The notes: generated by a model not told the origin, from the letters alone. 64,000 nucleotides of DNA from JBDHWG01 sp039810085 (GCA_039810085.1 JBDHWG010000005.1:124001-188000); one strand, 5' to 3'. Shown: positions 1 through 10,349, numbered from the stretch's first letter. Numbers and translations are program-made.

Positions 1-1
1 G

Positions 2-2896
2 CTGAACAACCCGGAAGAGCTGGGCTTCAAGCTCGCCGGTGAGTGGACGAGCTACCCGGCCATGGGGCCGCTCGTCATCAACGATGACACGTCCGAGGAG
101 CAGTTCCGCGTCTACGACCACCCCAAGGTGCTCATCTTCCAGAAGCTGCCGACGTTCAACAAGGACGATGTGCGGCACAAGCTCGGCGATGGCATCGATT
201 GGAACAACGTCCAGCGCCTGTGGGACAAGGAAGCGACGAACGTCTACAACAACGCGCGCTGGCGGAAGATCCCCGTCATCGGCCCGATTATTGGCGACCG
301 CCTCGCGCCGCTGCCGGGCAAGACACACCAGGACGACATCGCCGCCAGCGTCGCCGCGCCCAAGACAGACTTGATGCTGCCCCGCGCCGACTGGGTCAAC
401 CAGCAGCTCAATGGGACGTGGTCGTCGTACTTCACCCTGGACTCGCCCCTATCGTGGGGCATCGTGTCGGTCATCATCTGGCTGGCCGCCATCGAGCTGC
501 TCGGCCTCATCTTCTTCCCCATCGGATTCGCCATCTTCCGTGGCTTGGCTGACCGAGGCTGGTTCAGCAGCAAGATTGCCGGATTGCTCGTCGTGAGCTA
601 CGGCGCGTGGCTCGTCGCCAGCGTGCAGCGCATCATTCCCTTCGGGCGCGGCCTGGTCGCAGTAATGCTGGTGGTGATGCTCATCGCCTCAGCCCTGTTC
701 GCGTGGCGGCTGCGGCCCGGCCTGCGCGAGTTCGTGCGCGAGCGGCGGTCGCATCTGCTGGCGGGCGAGGCGGTGTTCCTGGCGCTGTTCCTGGCTTTCC
801 TGCTCATTCGCATGGGCAATCCCGACCTATGGCACCCGGTCATGGGCGGCGAGAAGCCGATGGACTTTGCCTACTTCAACGCCGTGATTCGCACCCAGTT
901 CTTCCCGTCGTATGACCCGTGGTTCGCGGGCGGTGAGCTGAACTACTACTACTATGGCTTCGTGCTCGGCGCGGCCATGGTGCTCATGACCGGCATTGTC
1001 CCATCCACGGCCTACAACCTGATGATTCCGCTGTTCTTCGCCCTGACCGGCCTCGGCGCGTTCGCCGTCGCCTACAATCTCGTCGCGGGGGGCGGCTGGG
1101 GCAAGAGCGCCGTCGAGCGTCGGCCCGGTTGGGCGCCGGTCGTCTTTGGCGCGGTGGGCGCGGCGTTCGTCGTGGTCGTCGGCAACCTGGGTGAGGTGAA
1201 GCTCCTGACGGACGGCTTCACCCAGGTCAACGGCAGCGGCATGGAGAGCAACATCCCCGGCCTGGGGCTGATTGTCAACACCCTCGGCGGCCTGGGCAAG
1301 GTGCTGACCGGCCAAGGGTCCCTGGGATTCCGCCAGGAGTGGTGGTACTGGAACGCGAGCCGCGCCATTCCGCACCCCTCGACGGAGACCGTGCCCATCA
1401 CTGAGTTTCCGTTCTTCACCTTCCTATATGGCGACCTGCACGCCCACATGCTGACGCTGCCCCTGACGCTCCTGGCCCTGGCGTTGTGTCTCAACGCCCT
1501 GTTCCGCAAGCCGGGCAAGTGGCGGCTGGGCGTGAGCGACCTGGGCTGGCCGACGGTCATTGCCACGTGGCTGTTCTTCGGCCTGACCATCGGCGTGCTG
1601 CGGCCCGCAAACGCCTGGGACTACCCGACCTACGTTGCCATCGCGACGGGCGTCTTCTTGCTGCACGCCTACCGGAGCTACGGCCTGACCCTGCGCGCGC
1701 TCGGCGAGGCATTGTGGCGGGCGGCGCTGCTGGTCCTGCTGAGCAACGTCCTGTGGCTGCCCTTCATCAACAACTTTGCGACGGGCTACACCGCCGTTGA
1801 GCCGTGGACAGGCTCGCGCACGGTGTGGTGGTCGTACCTCATCGTCCACGGCCTGTTCCTGTTCGTGTTGGCGACGTTCATCGCGCTCCAGGCGTGGCGC
1901 TGGTGGGAGAGGCACGCCGACGAACCTTCAGCGCGACAGCTCGCGTATGGCGTGGCTATCGTCCTGGCCTTCATGATGGTCGTCCTGGCCTTCGCCAATT
2001 ACGGCGCGTTCGTCATCGGCCTGCCCATCCTCGTTGTCGGGGCGCTGCTCCTGTTGCGGCGCGACACCAGCCCGGCGACGGCGTTCATCTTGCTCATCAC
2101 GGCGGCGGGCATCTCCCTGACGCTGATGGTCGATCTCATCGTCCTCAAGGGCGACATCAGCCGCATGAACACCGTCTTCAAGTTCTACCTGCAAGTGTGG
2201 GTGCTGTTCGGCGTCGCCGCCGCAGCCGCCCTGGCCTGGGTGTGGGACGCGCTCAAGCGCGTCAACCCGACGTCACGTCTGGTGTGGGAGACGGTGTTTG
2301 CCCTGCTCGTGTTTGGCGTTGCCCTGTACCCGATCTTTGCGACCTGGGGCCGCGTCAACGACCGCTTCGACAAGACAGTTGGCCCGACGCTCGACGGCAT
2401 GGCGTACATGCTGAAGGCGGTCTACAACGATGGGCCGGACGGCCGCCCGCCGGCGAGCTATCCACTCAAGTGGGACTACGACGCCATCCGCTGGATGGAG
2501 CAGAACATCCAGGGGACGCCGGTCGTCCTGGAAGCGCAAACACCGGAGTATCGCTGGGGGTCGCGCGTCGCTATCTACACCGGCTTCCCGACGGTTGTCG
2601 GGTGGAGTTGGCATCAGCGCCAGCAGCGCTCGGCGCTGACGACGCCAATCGTGGAGCAGCGCGGTGACGACGTCAAGGCCATGTTCAACACGACCGACCC
2701 GCGTCAGGCCCTGGACGTGATGCGCCGCTACGGCGTGAACTATGTCTACATCGGCCTGACGGAGAAGGCATACTACCAGCCAGCCGGGATTGCGAAGTTC
2801 GCGGCGATGGCGCAACAGGGGCAGCTAGAGCAGGTCTACAGCAACCCCGAGGTGACAATCTACCGCGTCGTAGGATCCGGAGCCACTAGCTCATGA
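2..2896 (+). CDS. DUF2298 (YYY-domain) polytopic membrane protein, 5' end missing
   Basis: The frame is open to the left edge, so the true start lies upstream. About 964 residues are visible. After a hydrophilic stretch (to about residue 155) there are many hydrophobic segments, consistent with a multi-pass inner-membrane protein. The tyrosine run in LNYYYYGFVLGA (bases ~940-975) and an aromatic acidic loop FPFFTFLYGDLHAHML (~1405-1452) match the DUF2298/TIGR03662 'YYY' domain known from Chloroflexota and archaea. A soluble C-terminal domain follows residue ~750. In related proteins a GT-39-like half precedes this region, so this may be the end of a longer fusion. The stop overlaps the next start by 4 bp (ATGA), indicating translational coupling. 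The exact reaction is unknown; a role in surface glycan or lipid-linked sugar handling is inferred from the neighbours. Confidence 0.85.
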   Translation: MNNPEELGFKLAGEWTSYPAMGPLVINDDTSEEQFRVYDHPKVLIFQKLPTFNKDDVRHKLGDGIDWNNVQRLWDKEATNVYNNARWRKIPVIGPIIGDRLAPLPGKTHQDDIAASVAAPKTDLMLPRADWVNQQLNGTWSSYFTLDSPLSWGIVSVIIWLAAIELLGLIFFPIGFAIFRGLADRGWFSSKIAGLLVVSYGAWLVASVQRIIPFGRGLVAVMLVVMLIASALFAWRLRPGLREFVRERRSHLLAGEAVFLALFLAFLLIRMGNPDLWHPVMGGEKPMDFAYFNAVIRTQFFPSYDPWFAGGELNYYYYGFVLGAAMVLMTGIVPSTAYNLMIPLFFALTGLGAFAVAYNLVAGGGWGKSAVERRPGWAPVVFGAVGAAFVVVVGNLGEVKLLTDGFTQVNGSGMESNIPGLGLIVNTLGGLGKVLTGQGSLGFRQEWWYWNASRAIPHPSTETVPITEFPFFTFLYGDLHAHMLTLPLTLLALALCLNALFRKPGKWRLGVSDLGWPTVIATWLFFGLTIGVLRPANAWDYPTYVAIATGVFLLHAYRSYGLTLRALGEALWRAALLVLLSNVLWLPFINNFATGYTAVEPWTGSRTVWWSYLIVHGLFLFVLATFIALQAWRWWERHADEPSARQLAYGVAIVLAFMMVVLAFANYGAFVIGLPILVVGALLLLRRDTSPATAFILLITAAGISLTLMVDLIVLKGDISRMNTVFKFYLQVWVLFGVAAAAALAWVWDALKRVNPTSRLVWETVFALLVFGVALYPIFATWGRVNDRFDKTVGPTLDGMAYMLKAVYNDGPDGRPPASYPLKWDYDAIRWMEQNIQGTPVVLEAQTPEYRWGSRVAIYTGFPTVVGWSWHQRQQRSALTTPIVEQRGDDVKAMFNTTDPRQALDVMRRYGVNYVYIGLTEKAYYQPAGIAKFAAMAQQGQLEQVYSNPEVTIYRVVGSGATSS

Positions 2897-5298
2897 CCCT
2901 GGTCTACTTCCTTCTCTGGTATCTCACCATCCAGGTCATCGGGTTGGCGGCGCTGCCCATCACCTTGCAGCTCTTCCGCAACCTACCAGACCGCGGCTAT
3001 GCGTTCGCGCGCCCGCTGGGCCTGCTGCTCATGGGGTACTTCCTCTGGCTCAGCGTGTCCTTCGGTTTCCTGCGTAACCAGTGGGTGACGATTGCGGCGC
3101 TGCTGCTCGTCATGGCGGGCGTAAGCATCTGGCTGTGGCGGCGCGAGCCGCTGGGCGACTTCCTACGCGCCCGACGGCGCAGCATTCTCGTCGTCGAGGC
3201 GCTGTTCCTCGTCGGCCTGGTCGTCGCGGCCTTCGTGCGCTCGTATAGCCCGGAGATTGCAACGGCGGGCGGTGAGAAGTTCATGGAGTATGGCTTCATC
3301 AACTCCATCCTGCGCTCCGACACGTTCCCGCCGCCGGACCCATGGCTGTCGGGCTACATCATCTCCTACTACTACCTGGGCTACGTCATCCTGGCGATGG
3401 TCATCAAGTTGTCGGGCGTACCGGCGGCGATTGGTTTCAACCTGTCCCTGGCGACACTGTTCGCTCTCACCCTGACCGGCGCGTCCGGCGTCGTCTACAA
3501 CCTGACAACGCGCAAGCCCGCTGAGGGCGAGCCGACGACAGGCTCGATTGGCTACGGCTTGCTGGGGGCGCTGTTCGTCCCTGTACTGGCGAACCTCGAG
3601 GGTTTCCTCGAAGTGCTGCACAGCGCGGGCATCGGCTCGCCGGAGTTCTGGGCCTGGCTCGACATCAAGGACATCAATGGGCCGGCGACGGGCGTCGGGT
3701 GGATGCCCGACCGCTTCATCTGGTGGTGGCGGGCCTCGCGCGTCATCACGGACCGCGTCGGCGGGGGCATCAACGAGGTCATCGACGAGTTCCCGTTCTT
3801 TAGCTTTCTGCTGGGCGACAACCACCCGCACGTCCTGGCGCTGCCGTTCGTCCTGCTGGCCGTCGCCCTGGCCGTGAATGTCCTGCGGTCGCCCAAGGTG
3901 GCGCAGCGTCTCTCGCCGCGCGAGGGACGCTTCTGGCTGCAACTGCTGCCGGCGGCGCTCATCCTCGGCGGGCTGGGCTTCCTGAACTCATGGGACTTCC
4001 CGACGTACTCCCTGGTCTTCGTCGGCGCTTTCGCCATCCAGCTCTGGCTGACCCAGGCGACGCGCGGCTGGCATTGGCTGCGGGATGTGGCGCTCGTCGG
4101 GCTGGGCGTCGGCATCATGGGCATCCTGCTCTACTCACCGTTCTGGATTGGCCTGCAATCCCAGGCGCGGGGTGTCGCGCCGCAGACACTCGTCAAGACC
4201 CACCTGGCCCAGTATCTCGTGATGTTCGGGCCGTTCGTTTTCGTCGCCGTCGTGTTCCTGGCGGCCCAAGTGGGGCGGCTGTGGGCGCGGCGTCGCGAGC
4301 TTGACCCTACGCCCGCGCTGTTTGTGGCGGTCGTCACCGTGCCGCCGCTGGCGGTGCTCGTGTGGCGCGGCTGGTGGACGGCGGCGTTCATCGCGGTGCT
4401 CGTCGCCACGGCCATCGCCGCGCTGCTGTTGACGATACGCAGCGCTGCGTCCGTGGACACGGACATCGAGCGGCAGACCGAAGAGAAACCAGCCCCACAG
4501 CCGCAGCGAAGGCGGGCGCCCGTGGCGCGCCTTCAGAACCCGACGCTGCACACGCTGTTTGTGCTGTTCCTGTTCGCCCTGGCGTTCTCCCTGACGTTCT
4601 TGACCGAGTTCGCCTTCATCCGCGACAACTTCAACAGCCGCATGAACTCGGTGTTCAAGTTCTATTTCCAGGCGTGGATTCTCCTGGCGCTGGCGTCCGC
4701 CTACGCAGCGTGGTGGCTGCTGGGCCGCGTTCGAGCGGCGGGCGGACTGCGCATCGGGCAGTACGTCTTCGGCGGCGCGCTCGCCGTCGTCGTGGCGCTG
4801 GGCCTGGTCTACCCCGTGCTCGCCTCCTACACCAAGTCCAACGGCTTCCGCGCCTCGGCGACGTTGGACGGCACGGCGTGGGTCGCGCAGCAGCGGCCCG
4901 ACGACTACGCCGCCATCCAGTGGCTGAATGCGAACGTCAGCGGGCAGCCGACAATCCTGGAAGCGCCGGGCGACCAGGGCAAGTCCTACGTCTATGAGGG
5001 GCGCGTCGCGGCGTTCACCGGCTTGCCGACGGTGCTCGGCTGGGGCGGCCACGAATCCCAGTGGCGCGGTAACTACGACGAGCCGGGCAAGCGCGAGCCA
5101 CTGCTGACGCAGTTCTACCAGACCACCGACACGCGGCAGGCGCAGCAGATTCTCGACCAGTTCGACGTGGATTACGTCATCGTCGGCAGCGCGGAGCGCG
5201 AGCGGTTCGGCGGGCGCGGCCCGCAGCTGACCAAATTCGACCGCTTCATGGACCCGGTCTTCAAGAGCGGCGACACAATCGTCTATCGCCGTCGGTAG
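2893..5298 (+). CDS. DUF2298 (YYY-domain) membrane protein, second copy
   Basis: This 801-residue multi-pass protein is a shorter paralogue of the upstream gene. It repeats the key landmarks: ISYYYLGYVILA near residue 155, FPFFSFLLGDNHPHVLALP near 300, FNSRMNSVFKFYFQAW near 580 (upstream copy: MNTVFKFYLQVW), and a soluble tail with a TDTRQAQQILDQFDVDYVIVG segment like the TDPRQALDVMRRYGVNYVYIG of the first copy. A proline- and arginine-rich loop near residues 525-545 is probably cytoplasmic. The ATGA overlap and the paralogy suggest an ancient tandem duplication, perhaps acting as a heteromer. DUF2298 has no proven biochemical activity that I can state; GT-C-like sugar transfer is inferred from topology and context. 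Confidence 0.87.
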   Translation: MTLVYFLLWYLTIQVIGLAALPITLQLFRNLPDRGYAFARPLGLLLMGYFLWLSVSFGFLRNQWVTIAALLLVMAGVSIWLWRREPLGDFLRARRRSILVVEALFLVGLVVAAFVRSYSPEIATAGGEKFMEYGFINSILRSDTFPPPDPWLSGYIISYYYLGYVILAMVIKLSGVPAAIGFNLSLATLFALTLTGASGVVYNLTTRKPAEGEPTTGSIGYGLLGALFVPVLANLEGFLEVLHSAGIGSPEFWAWLDIKDINGPATGVGWMPDRFIWWWRASRVITDRVGGGINEVIDEFPFFSFLLGDNHPHVLALPFVLLAVALAVNVLRSPKVAQRLSPREGRFWLQLLPAALILGGLGFLNSWDFPTYSLVFVGAFAIQLWLTQATRGWHWLRDVALVGLGVGIMGILLYSPFWIGLQSQARGVAPQTLVKTHLAQYLVMFGPFVFVAVVFLAAQVGRLWARRRELDPTPALFVAVVTVPPLAVLVWRGWWTAAFIAVLVATAIAALLLTIRSAASVDTDIERQTEEKPAPQPQRRRAPVARLQNPTLHTLFVLFLFALAFSLTFLTEFAFIRDNFNSRMNSVFKFYFQAWILLALASAYAAWWLLGRVRAAGGLRIGQYVFGGALAVVVALGLVYPVLASYTKSNGFRASATLDGTAWVAQQRPDDYAAIQWLNANVSGQPTILEAPGDQGKSYVYEGRVAAFTGLPTVLGWGGHESQWRGNYDEPGKREPLLTQFYQTTDTRQAQQILDQFDVDYVIVGSAERERFGGRGPQLTKFDRFMDPVFKSGDTIVYRRR

Positions 5299-5350
5299 CT
5301 CAGTTGTAAGGAATTGTTCATCGTGTTGTTCTTCGCCGGAAGGATTCTGG

Positions 5351-7162
5351 ATGTTGACTGATACTGTGGCGAGCGAGACCACAGAGCGCACGCCGACCGT
5401 GGAGGTCGTCGCGGCCCCAGCGCGGTCCGTCGTGACGCTCGAGAAGGGGATTTACGCGGTTCTGGTGCTGATCGCCCTGGCGTTGCGCCTGGTCAACCTG
5501 GGCGCGGCGCCGCTGAATGCCCGCGAGGCCGGCGAGGCAGTCGCCGCCTACACGCTGGCGACGGGCGGCGGCCTGCCGTCGGGCGTCTACAACCCGCTCC
5601 TCTTCACGTTCAACTTCGTGACGTTCGTGTTTGGCGGGGCCAGCGATACCTGGGCGCGTCTGCTGCCTGCCCTGACCGGGGCGGCGCTGGTCGCGCTCCC
5701 CTACTGGATGCGGCGCTGGCTCGACCGGCCGGGCGCCATTGCAGCGGCTACACTGCTGGCCTTCTCGCCGTCGTTCGTGTTGTTCTCGCGGCTGCTGGAT
5801 CCCGCGATTCTCGCGGCGTTCGGCATCGTGGCGACCCTCACGATGGGTCTGCGCGTGCTCGTGGCGCACCTGCCTCGGCGGTATATCCTCACAGGGGCAT
5901 GGCTGGCTGTGGCGCTCGTCGCCGGGCGAGCGAGTTGGGTGTGGCTGCTTCTCACAATCGCGTTCGCCGTCGCCGTGCTCTACTACCCCCAGGACACCGT
6001 AACGCGCGAGGACATTCTCGCGGCGGGCCGCGCCCTGCGGAACGACCGCTCGACCCTCCTCACGACGCTGGCCGTCGCCCTTGTTGTGTTCGTGGTGCTG
6101 TCGACGGCAGTGTTCTTCAACCCGACCGGGTTCCAGGCAGTGCTGGATACGGCGGCCGGCTGGTGGCGCGCGAGCGGCGAGAGCATACCCGCGTGGCAGT
6201 ATCTCGCTGGTCTCGCCGCGTATGAGACGCTGATCCTGGTCTTTGGGCTTGTGGGGCTTGTCTGGCTGATTGTGCGCCGCCAGGACCTGTTCGCCGTCTA
6301 CCTGGGCCTGTGGTTCGCGGTCATGCTGATTGTCACGCTCATCAGCCCGGTGCGGCCGCCGTCGGGCATTGTCGCCCTTCTGCTGCCGCTGACCCTGCTG
6401 GCCGCGATGCTGCTCGGCCGATTGTTCGCGGACGTGACGGCCAACAGCGCGTGGGAGCGCGAAGGGCTGCTGCTGCTGATTGCGCTGCCATTCGTCTTCG
6501 GCCCGCTGTTCCGCTTGACAGAGTATCTCGCGCCGGCCACGCCGCCCACGCCTGGGGCGACGACGCCGCTGGTCTTGCTCGGCATCTTCGTGCTCGGCCT
6601 GGCGATTGTGTTCGCGGGCGGGTGGAGCCTGTTTGGTCGGGACGTGGCCTTGCGCACGGCCGGGCTGGTGGCGGTGTTCCTGCTGGGGCTGGTCATGGTG
6701 CGCTCCTCGATCAGCGTCGCGTACCCTGGCGACTTCATCCCCCAGGAGTTCCTGGGCGGGCCGCGAACGTCGACGGACGTGGTGCGCGTTGTGGGCGACT
6801 TGCAGGGCATCGCGCTAGACCGCTACGGCGCGGCGCAAACGCAGCCGGTCGCCGTGGACGCCTCGCTTACGCCGACGCTGTCATGGTATCTGCGCTACTT
6901 CCCGCGTGTTGACGTGCGCAACAACGCCGCCGGGTCTGGCGTGCCCCAGATACTCGCGGTCGCGCCGAACACGCCGCAGGTCCAGACGCCGACCGGCTAC
7001 GTCGGGCAGCGGGCGCGGTTCGAGACCGACTGGACGCCGAGTGGGATGGGCATCCGGGATTGGCTGCGCTGGGTCCTCTACCGTAACGCGCCGGCCGCCC
7101 CGCCGAGTGTTGATTGGATGATTTGGTTTTCTAAAGTTTCGGCGCCGCCGCAACAGCCATAG
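5351..7162 (+). CDS. GT-C/PMT-like polytopic membrane protein
   Basis: This 603-residue protein starts at an ATG preceded by GGAAGGA. It begins with a short acidic, threonine-rich cytoplasmic tail, then about twelve hydrophobic segments. The first loop after TM1 carries APLNAREAGEAVAAYTLATG, the position where GT39-family transferases have their catalytic acidic motif, here with Glu rather than the usual Asp-Glu. A soluble C-terminal segment (from ~residue 460) has TDVVRVVGDLQGIALDRYG and looks extracytoplasmic. It sits 52 bp after the DUF2298 pair and 36 bp before the Agl23-like gene in the same operon. It is probably a dolichyl-phosphate-mannose-type transferase or an accessory subunit; acceptor and donor are unknown. 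Confidence 0.7.
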   Translation: MLTDTVASETTERTPTVEVVAAPARSVVTLEKGIYAVLVLIALALRLVNLGAAPLNAREAGEAVAAYTLATGGGLPSGVYNPLLFTFNFVTFVFGGASDTWARLLPALTGAALVALPYWMRRWLDRPGAIAAATLLAFSPSFVLFSRLLDPAILAAFGIVATLTMGLRVLVAHLPRRYILTGAWLAVALVAGRASWVWLLLTIAFAVAVLYYPQDTVTREDILAAGRALRNDRSTLLTTLAVALVVFVVLSTAVFFNPTGFQAVLDTAAGWWRASGESIPAWQYLAGLAAYETLILVFGLVGLVWLIVRRQDLFAVYLGLWFAVMLIVTLISPVRPPSGIVALLLPLTLLAAMLLGRLFADVTANSAWEREGLLLLIALPFVFGPLFRLTEYLAPATPPTPGATTPLVLLGIFVLGLAIVFAGGWSLFGRDVALRTAGLVAVFLLGLVMVRSSISVAYPGDFIPQEFLGGPRTSTDVVRVVGDLQGIALDRYGAAQTQPVAVDASLTPTLSWYLRYFPRVDVRNNAAGSGVPQILAVAPNTPQVQTPTGYVGQRARFETDWTPSGMGIRDWLRWVLYRNAPAAPPSVDWMIWFSKVSAPPQQP

Positions 7163-7198
7163 GTGTCGTTTTGAGTCTGGATGGAGGCTGAACCCCTT

Positions 7199-10100
7199 AT
7201 GGAACAAACAGTCCCTCGCTCCAAGCGCGTGCCAGGCGCGGACCGCCCGGCCAGCCTGGACACGCCCCTGCAGAGCCTGGTGCGATTGAACTGGGAGACC
7301 GTTACCTACGCCGTCTTCTTTGTGCTGGCCGTGGCGACCCGTTTCTGGGAGCTAGGCCAGCGGGCGATGAGCCACGACGAGAGCCTGCACGCGCTCTACT
7401 CGTGGAACCTGTACGCGGGCAAAGGCTACGAGCACAACCCCATGATGCACGGGCCGTTCCGCTTCCACATGGACGCGCTGGCCTACTTCCTGTTCGGCGT
7501 CAATGACTTCGTCGTGCGCCTGCCGGCCGCCGTGTTCGGCATCGCCACGGTCATCCTGATCCCGATCCTGTTGCGGCCGTACCTGGGGCGCATCGGCTCG
7601 CTGTTGATGTCGGGCATGCTGCTCATCTCGCCCATCGTGCTGTATTACCAACGCTACATCCGCGACGAGGTCTTCGTCGGCTTCTTCGCGCTGCTCATCA
7701 TCGTGTCTATCTTCCGCTGGCTGGACACCGGACGGCCAGGGTGGCTGTACGTCATCGCCACGGCGATGGTGCTAATGATTACGGCGATGGAAGCCGGCTT
7801 CATCCAGATTGCTCTGATGGGCGTGTTCCTCGTCGCTGCGCTGATCTTGCAGCTCACCGACCGCCGCGAGGCGAGGGCGAACGCCGGCAAGGGGCAGGCA
7901 GCTCCGCGCCTCCCGTTCTTGGAGCGGCTGCGCCAGGACCCGCTGGTGGCGCCCATCATCATCCTGGGAACGCTGCCGATTCCGTTTGGCGCGGCATTCA
8001 TCATCCGTGCCCTGGGCCGCAACCCGCAGGACTACGCCGCGCCAAACGTGTACTTCTCGATGGCCGTGTTCCTGGTGATGCTCGCCGTCGCCGCCGCCAT
8101 CGGTATGTGGTGGAACTGGCGGCGCTGGCTGGTTGTGGCGGCGATATTCTTCAGCATCTCGCTACTGCTCTACACGACCTTCTTCACCAACCGCCAGGGT
8201 GTGTTCACCGGCTACATCGGCTCCCTCGGCTACTGGCTGGAGCAGCAGAGCGTCGAGCGCGGCAGCCAGCCGTGGTACTACTACGCCTTCCTCGCGCCCA
8301 TCTATGAGTTCCTCCCGCTGTGGTTTGGCATCGCGGCCATGATTTACTACCCGTTCCGCATCGCGCGGATGACGGCGCGGGGCGGTTCGAGCCTGTCGCG
8401 GGCGTTGTTCGTCCCGTTCGCCATCTGGTGGTCCATCGGGTCGTTCATCGCCTTCAGCGTCGCCGGCGAGCGCATGCCCTGGCTGCTGTACTATATCGCC
8501 GTACCGCTTATCATGCTGGCGGCGCGCTTTGTCGGCGATATCTTCGAGAACACCGACTGGCGCGCCATTCGCGCCAACGGTGGTCTGCTGTTCGCCGTCT
8601 TGCTCGTGCCGACGATCATTGTCCTCCTCATCTGGCTGTTCCTGCGTCCGTTCCAGGGGCAGGACATCACGGCGGTGCAGCAGACGACGCTGTGGATCGG
8701 CGGCATCGTTGTTCTGGCGGCGTTGGTGTGGGGTCTGTACAGCATCGGGCGGCGGCTGGGCCGAACGGGCATCGGGCGCGTGACGTTCGCCACGCTGTTC
8801 GGCCTTCTCGCCTTGCTGACGATTCGCACGAGCTGGAACGCCAACTACGTCAACGACGAGCTGGCGACGGAGTTCATCGTCTACGCCCACGCCACGCCGG
8901 ACGTCAAGATGATCGCCAACGAGCTTGACGACCTCTCGACACAGCTCGGCGGCGCGAAGGAAATGAAGATCGTCTACGACAACCTTGTCCCGTGGCCCTT
9001 CGAGTGGTATCTGAAGGACTACCCGAACAAGCAGTACGTCGGCGAGACGCCGCCTGGCCCCATCGATGCGCCGGTGGTCATCGTGGGCGAGGGCAACGAC
9101 GCCAAGTTCAAGCCTTACCTGCGCAACGACTACGTGCGCCGCGAGTATAACATGATCTGGTGGCCGATGGAGGAGTACAAGAACCAGACGCCGGCCACCA
9201 TTCTCGCCATCCTGCAGAACCCGGCCGAGCGCCAGAAGTGGTTCGACATCCTGATGTGGCGTAAGTACCCCAAGCCGCTGAGCGACTGGTATCACCACAA
9301 CAAGTTCATTCTGTACGTCAAGAAGGATGTCGTCAGCAAGATCTGGCCCTACCAGGCGGCCGACCCGTCTCTCGCGGCGGCCGGAACGACGACGACGGCC
9401 AGCGCCCTGGACAAGGTGCAGAAGGATGTCACGGCGCAGGCAACCTTTGGCGGCGCCGGCCAGCTGGCCAACCCGCGCGGTGTAGCTGTGGACGACAAGG
9501 GCAACGTCTACGTTGTCGACACGAACAACAACCGCGTCGTGAAGTACGGCTCGAACGGCGGCCAGCCCATCAAGACCTTCGGCAGCGCGGGCAGCGGTCA
9601 AGGCCAGTTCAAGGACGGGCCGTGGGGCATCGCCGTAGACCCGCAGCGCGGCTTCGTCTACGTCGCCGACACGTGGAACCACCGCATCCAGAAGTTCACC
9701 CTGGACGGCGACTTCGTCTCCATGTGGGGTGTGTTCGACCAGGCGGCGTCCCCGACGGACAAGCCGCTGGCCTTCTACGGGCCGCGCTCCATTGCCATCG
9801 ACAAGGACGGCAACCTGTACGTCACGGACACGGGCAACAAGCGCGTCTCGAAGTTTGATCCGGATGGCAAGCCCCTGGCCCAGTATGGTGGCGGCGGCTT
9901 CGATCCGGGGCAGTTCCAGGAGCCGGTGGGAATCGCCATTAGCCCCGTCGACGGTAGCATCTACGTGGCCGACACGTGGAACCGCCGCGTCCAGAAGTTC
10001 GATAAGGACATGAAGCCCGTGGCGCAGTGGCCGGTCGAGGCGTGGGACGGCCAGTCGGTGAACAACAAGCCGTACCTGGCGGTGGACACCAAGAATCGCG

Positions 10101-10294
10101 TCTACCTGACCGACCCCGAAGGCTTCCGCGTCATCGTCCTGGATGACAAGGGGACGCCGGTCGTGGTCATGGGCCTGCCGGGCAAAGACAACAAGGGCGT
10201 CGATCTTCCAACCGGCATCGCCGTCGGGAAGGACGGCAAGATTTACCTGGCTGACGCGAACAACAACCGCATCGTTCAGTGGCCCACATTGTAG
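7199..10294 (+). CDS. Agl23-like (TIGR03663) GT-C membrane protein fused to a C-terminal NHL propeller
   Basis: From the ATG at 7199 the protein has 1031 residues. An ATG at 7181 is possible, but GGAGG at 7183-7187 sits after it and serves the later start. The N-terminal two thirds is a multi-pass GT-C membrane domain with the acidic loop motif MSHDESLHALYSWNLYAGKG, typical of TIGR03663 (Agl23, flippase-activity-associated). The last ~290 residues form six NHL repeats (for example GNVYVVDTNNNRVVKYG, GFVYVADTWNHRIQKF, GNLYVTDTGNKRVSKFD), enough for one six-bladed beta propeller outside the membrane. The gene ends the operon before a strong terminator. The family role (sugar transfer or flipping) is from homology; the propeller probably binds a glycan or a partner, which is inference. 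Confidence 0.88.
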   Translation: MEQTVPRSKRVPGADRPASLDTPLQSLVRLNWETVTYAVFFVLAVATRFWELGQRAMSHDESLHALYSWNLYAGKGYEHNPMMHGPFRFHMDALAYFLFGVNDFVVRLPAAVFGIATVILIPILLRPYLGRIGSLLMSGMLLISPIVLYYQRYIRDEVFVGFFALLIIVSIFRWLDTGRPGWLYVIATAMVLMITAMEAGFIQIALMGVFLVAALILQLTDRREARANAGKGQAAPRLPFLERLRQDPLVAPIIILGTLPIPFGAAFIIRALGRNPQDYAAPNVYFSMAVFLVMLAVAAAIGMWWNWRRWLVVAAIFFSISLLLYTTFFTNRQGVFTGYIGSLGYWLEQQSVERGSQPWYYYAFLAPIYEFLPLWFGIAAMIYYPFRIARMTARGGSSLSRALFVPFAIWWSIGSFIAFSVAGERMPWLLYYIAVPLIMLAARFVGDIFENTDWRAIRANGGLLFAVLLVPTIIVLLIWLFLRPFQGQDITAVQQTTLWIGGIVVLAALVWGLYSIGRRLGRTGIGRVTFATLFGLLALLTIRTSWNANYVNDELATEFIVYAHATPDVKMIANELDDLSTQLGGAKEMKIVYDNLVPWPFEWYLKDYPNKQYVGETPPGPIDAPVVIVGEGNDAKFKPYLRNDYVRREYNMIWWPMEEYKNQTPATILAILQNPAERQKWFDILMWRKYPKPLSDWYHHNKFILYVKKDVVSKIWPYQAADPSLAAAGTTTTASALDKVQKDVTAQATFGGAGQLANPRGVAVDDKGNVYVVDTNNNRVVKYGSNGGQPIKTFGSAGSGQGQFKDGPWGIAVDPQRGFVYVADTWNHRIQKFTLDGDFVSMWGVFDQAASPTDKPLAFYGPRSIAIDKDGNLYVTDTGNKRVSKFDPDGKPLAQYGGGGFDPGQFQEPVGIAISPVDGSIYVADTWNRRVQKFDKDMKPVAQWPVEAWDGQSVNNKPYLAVDTKNRVYLTDPEGFRVIVLDDKGTPVVVMGLPGKDNKGVDLPTGIAVGKDGKIYLADANNNRIVQWPTL

Positions 10295-10316
10295 CAACAC
10301 AACATAAGCTAGGCTG

Positions 10317-10349
10317 AGAGCGCGAGGGACGCCCCTCGCGCTCTTTTTT
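10317..10349 (+). terminator. Rho-independent terminator of the membrane-protein operon
   Basis: A perfect 11-bp stem, GAGCGCGAGGG (10318-10328) with CCCTCGCGCTC (10333-10343), has a 4-base loop and is followed by six T residues (10344-10349). It lies 23 bases after the stop of the Agl23-like gene. Confidence 0.93.
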
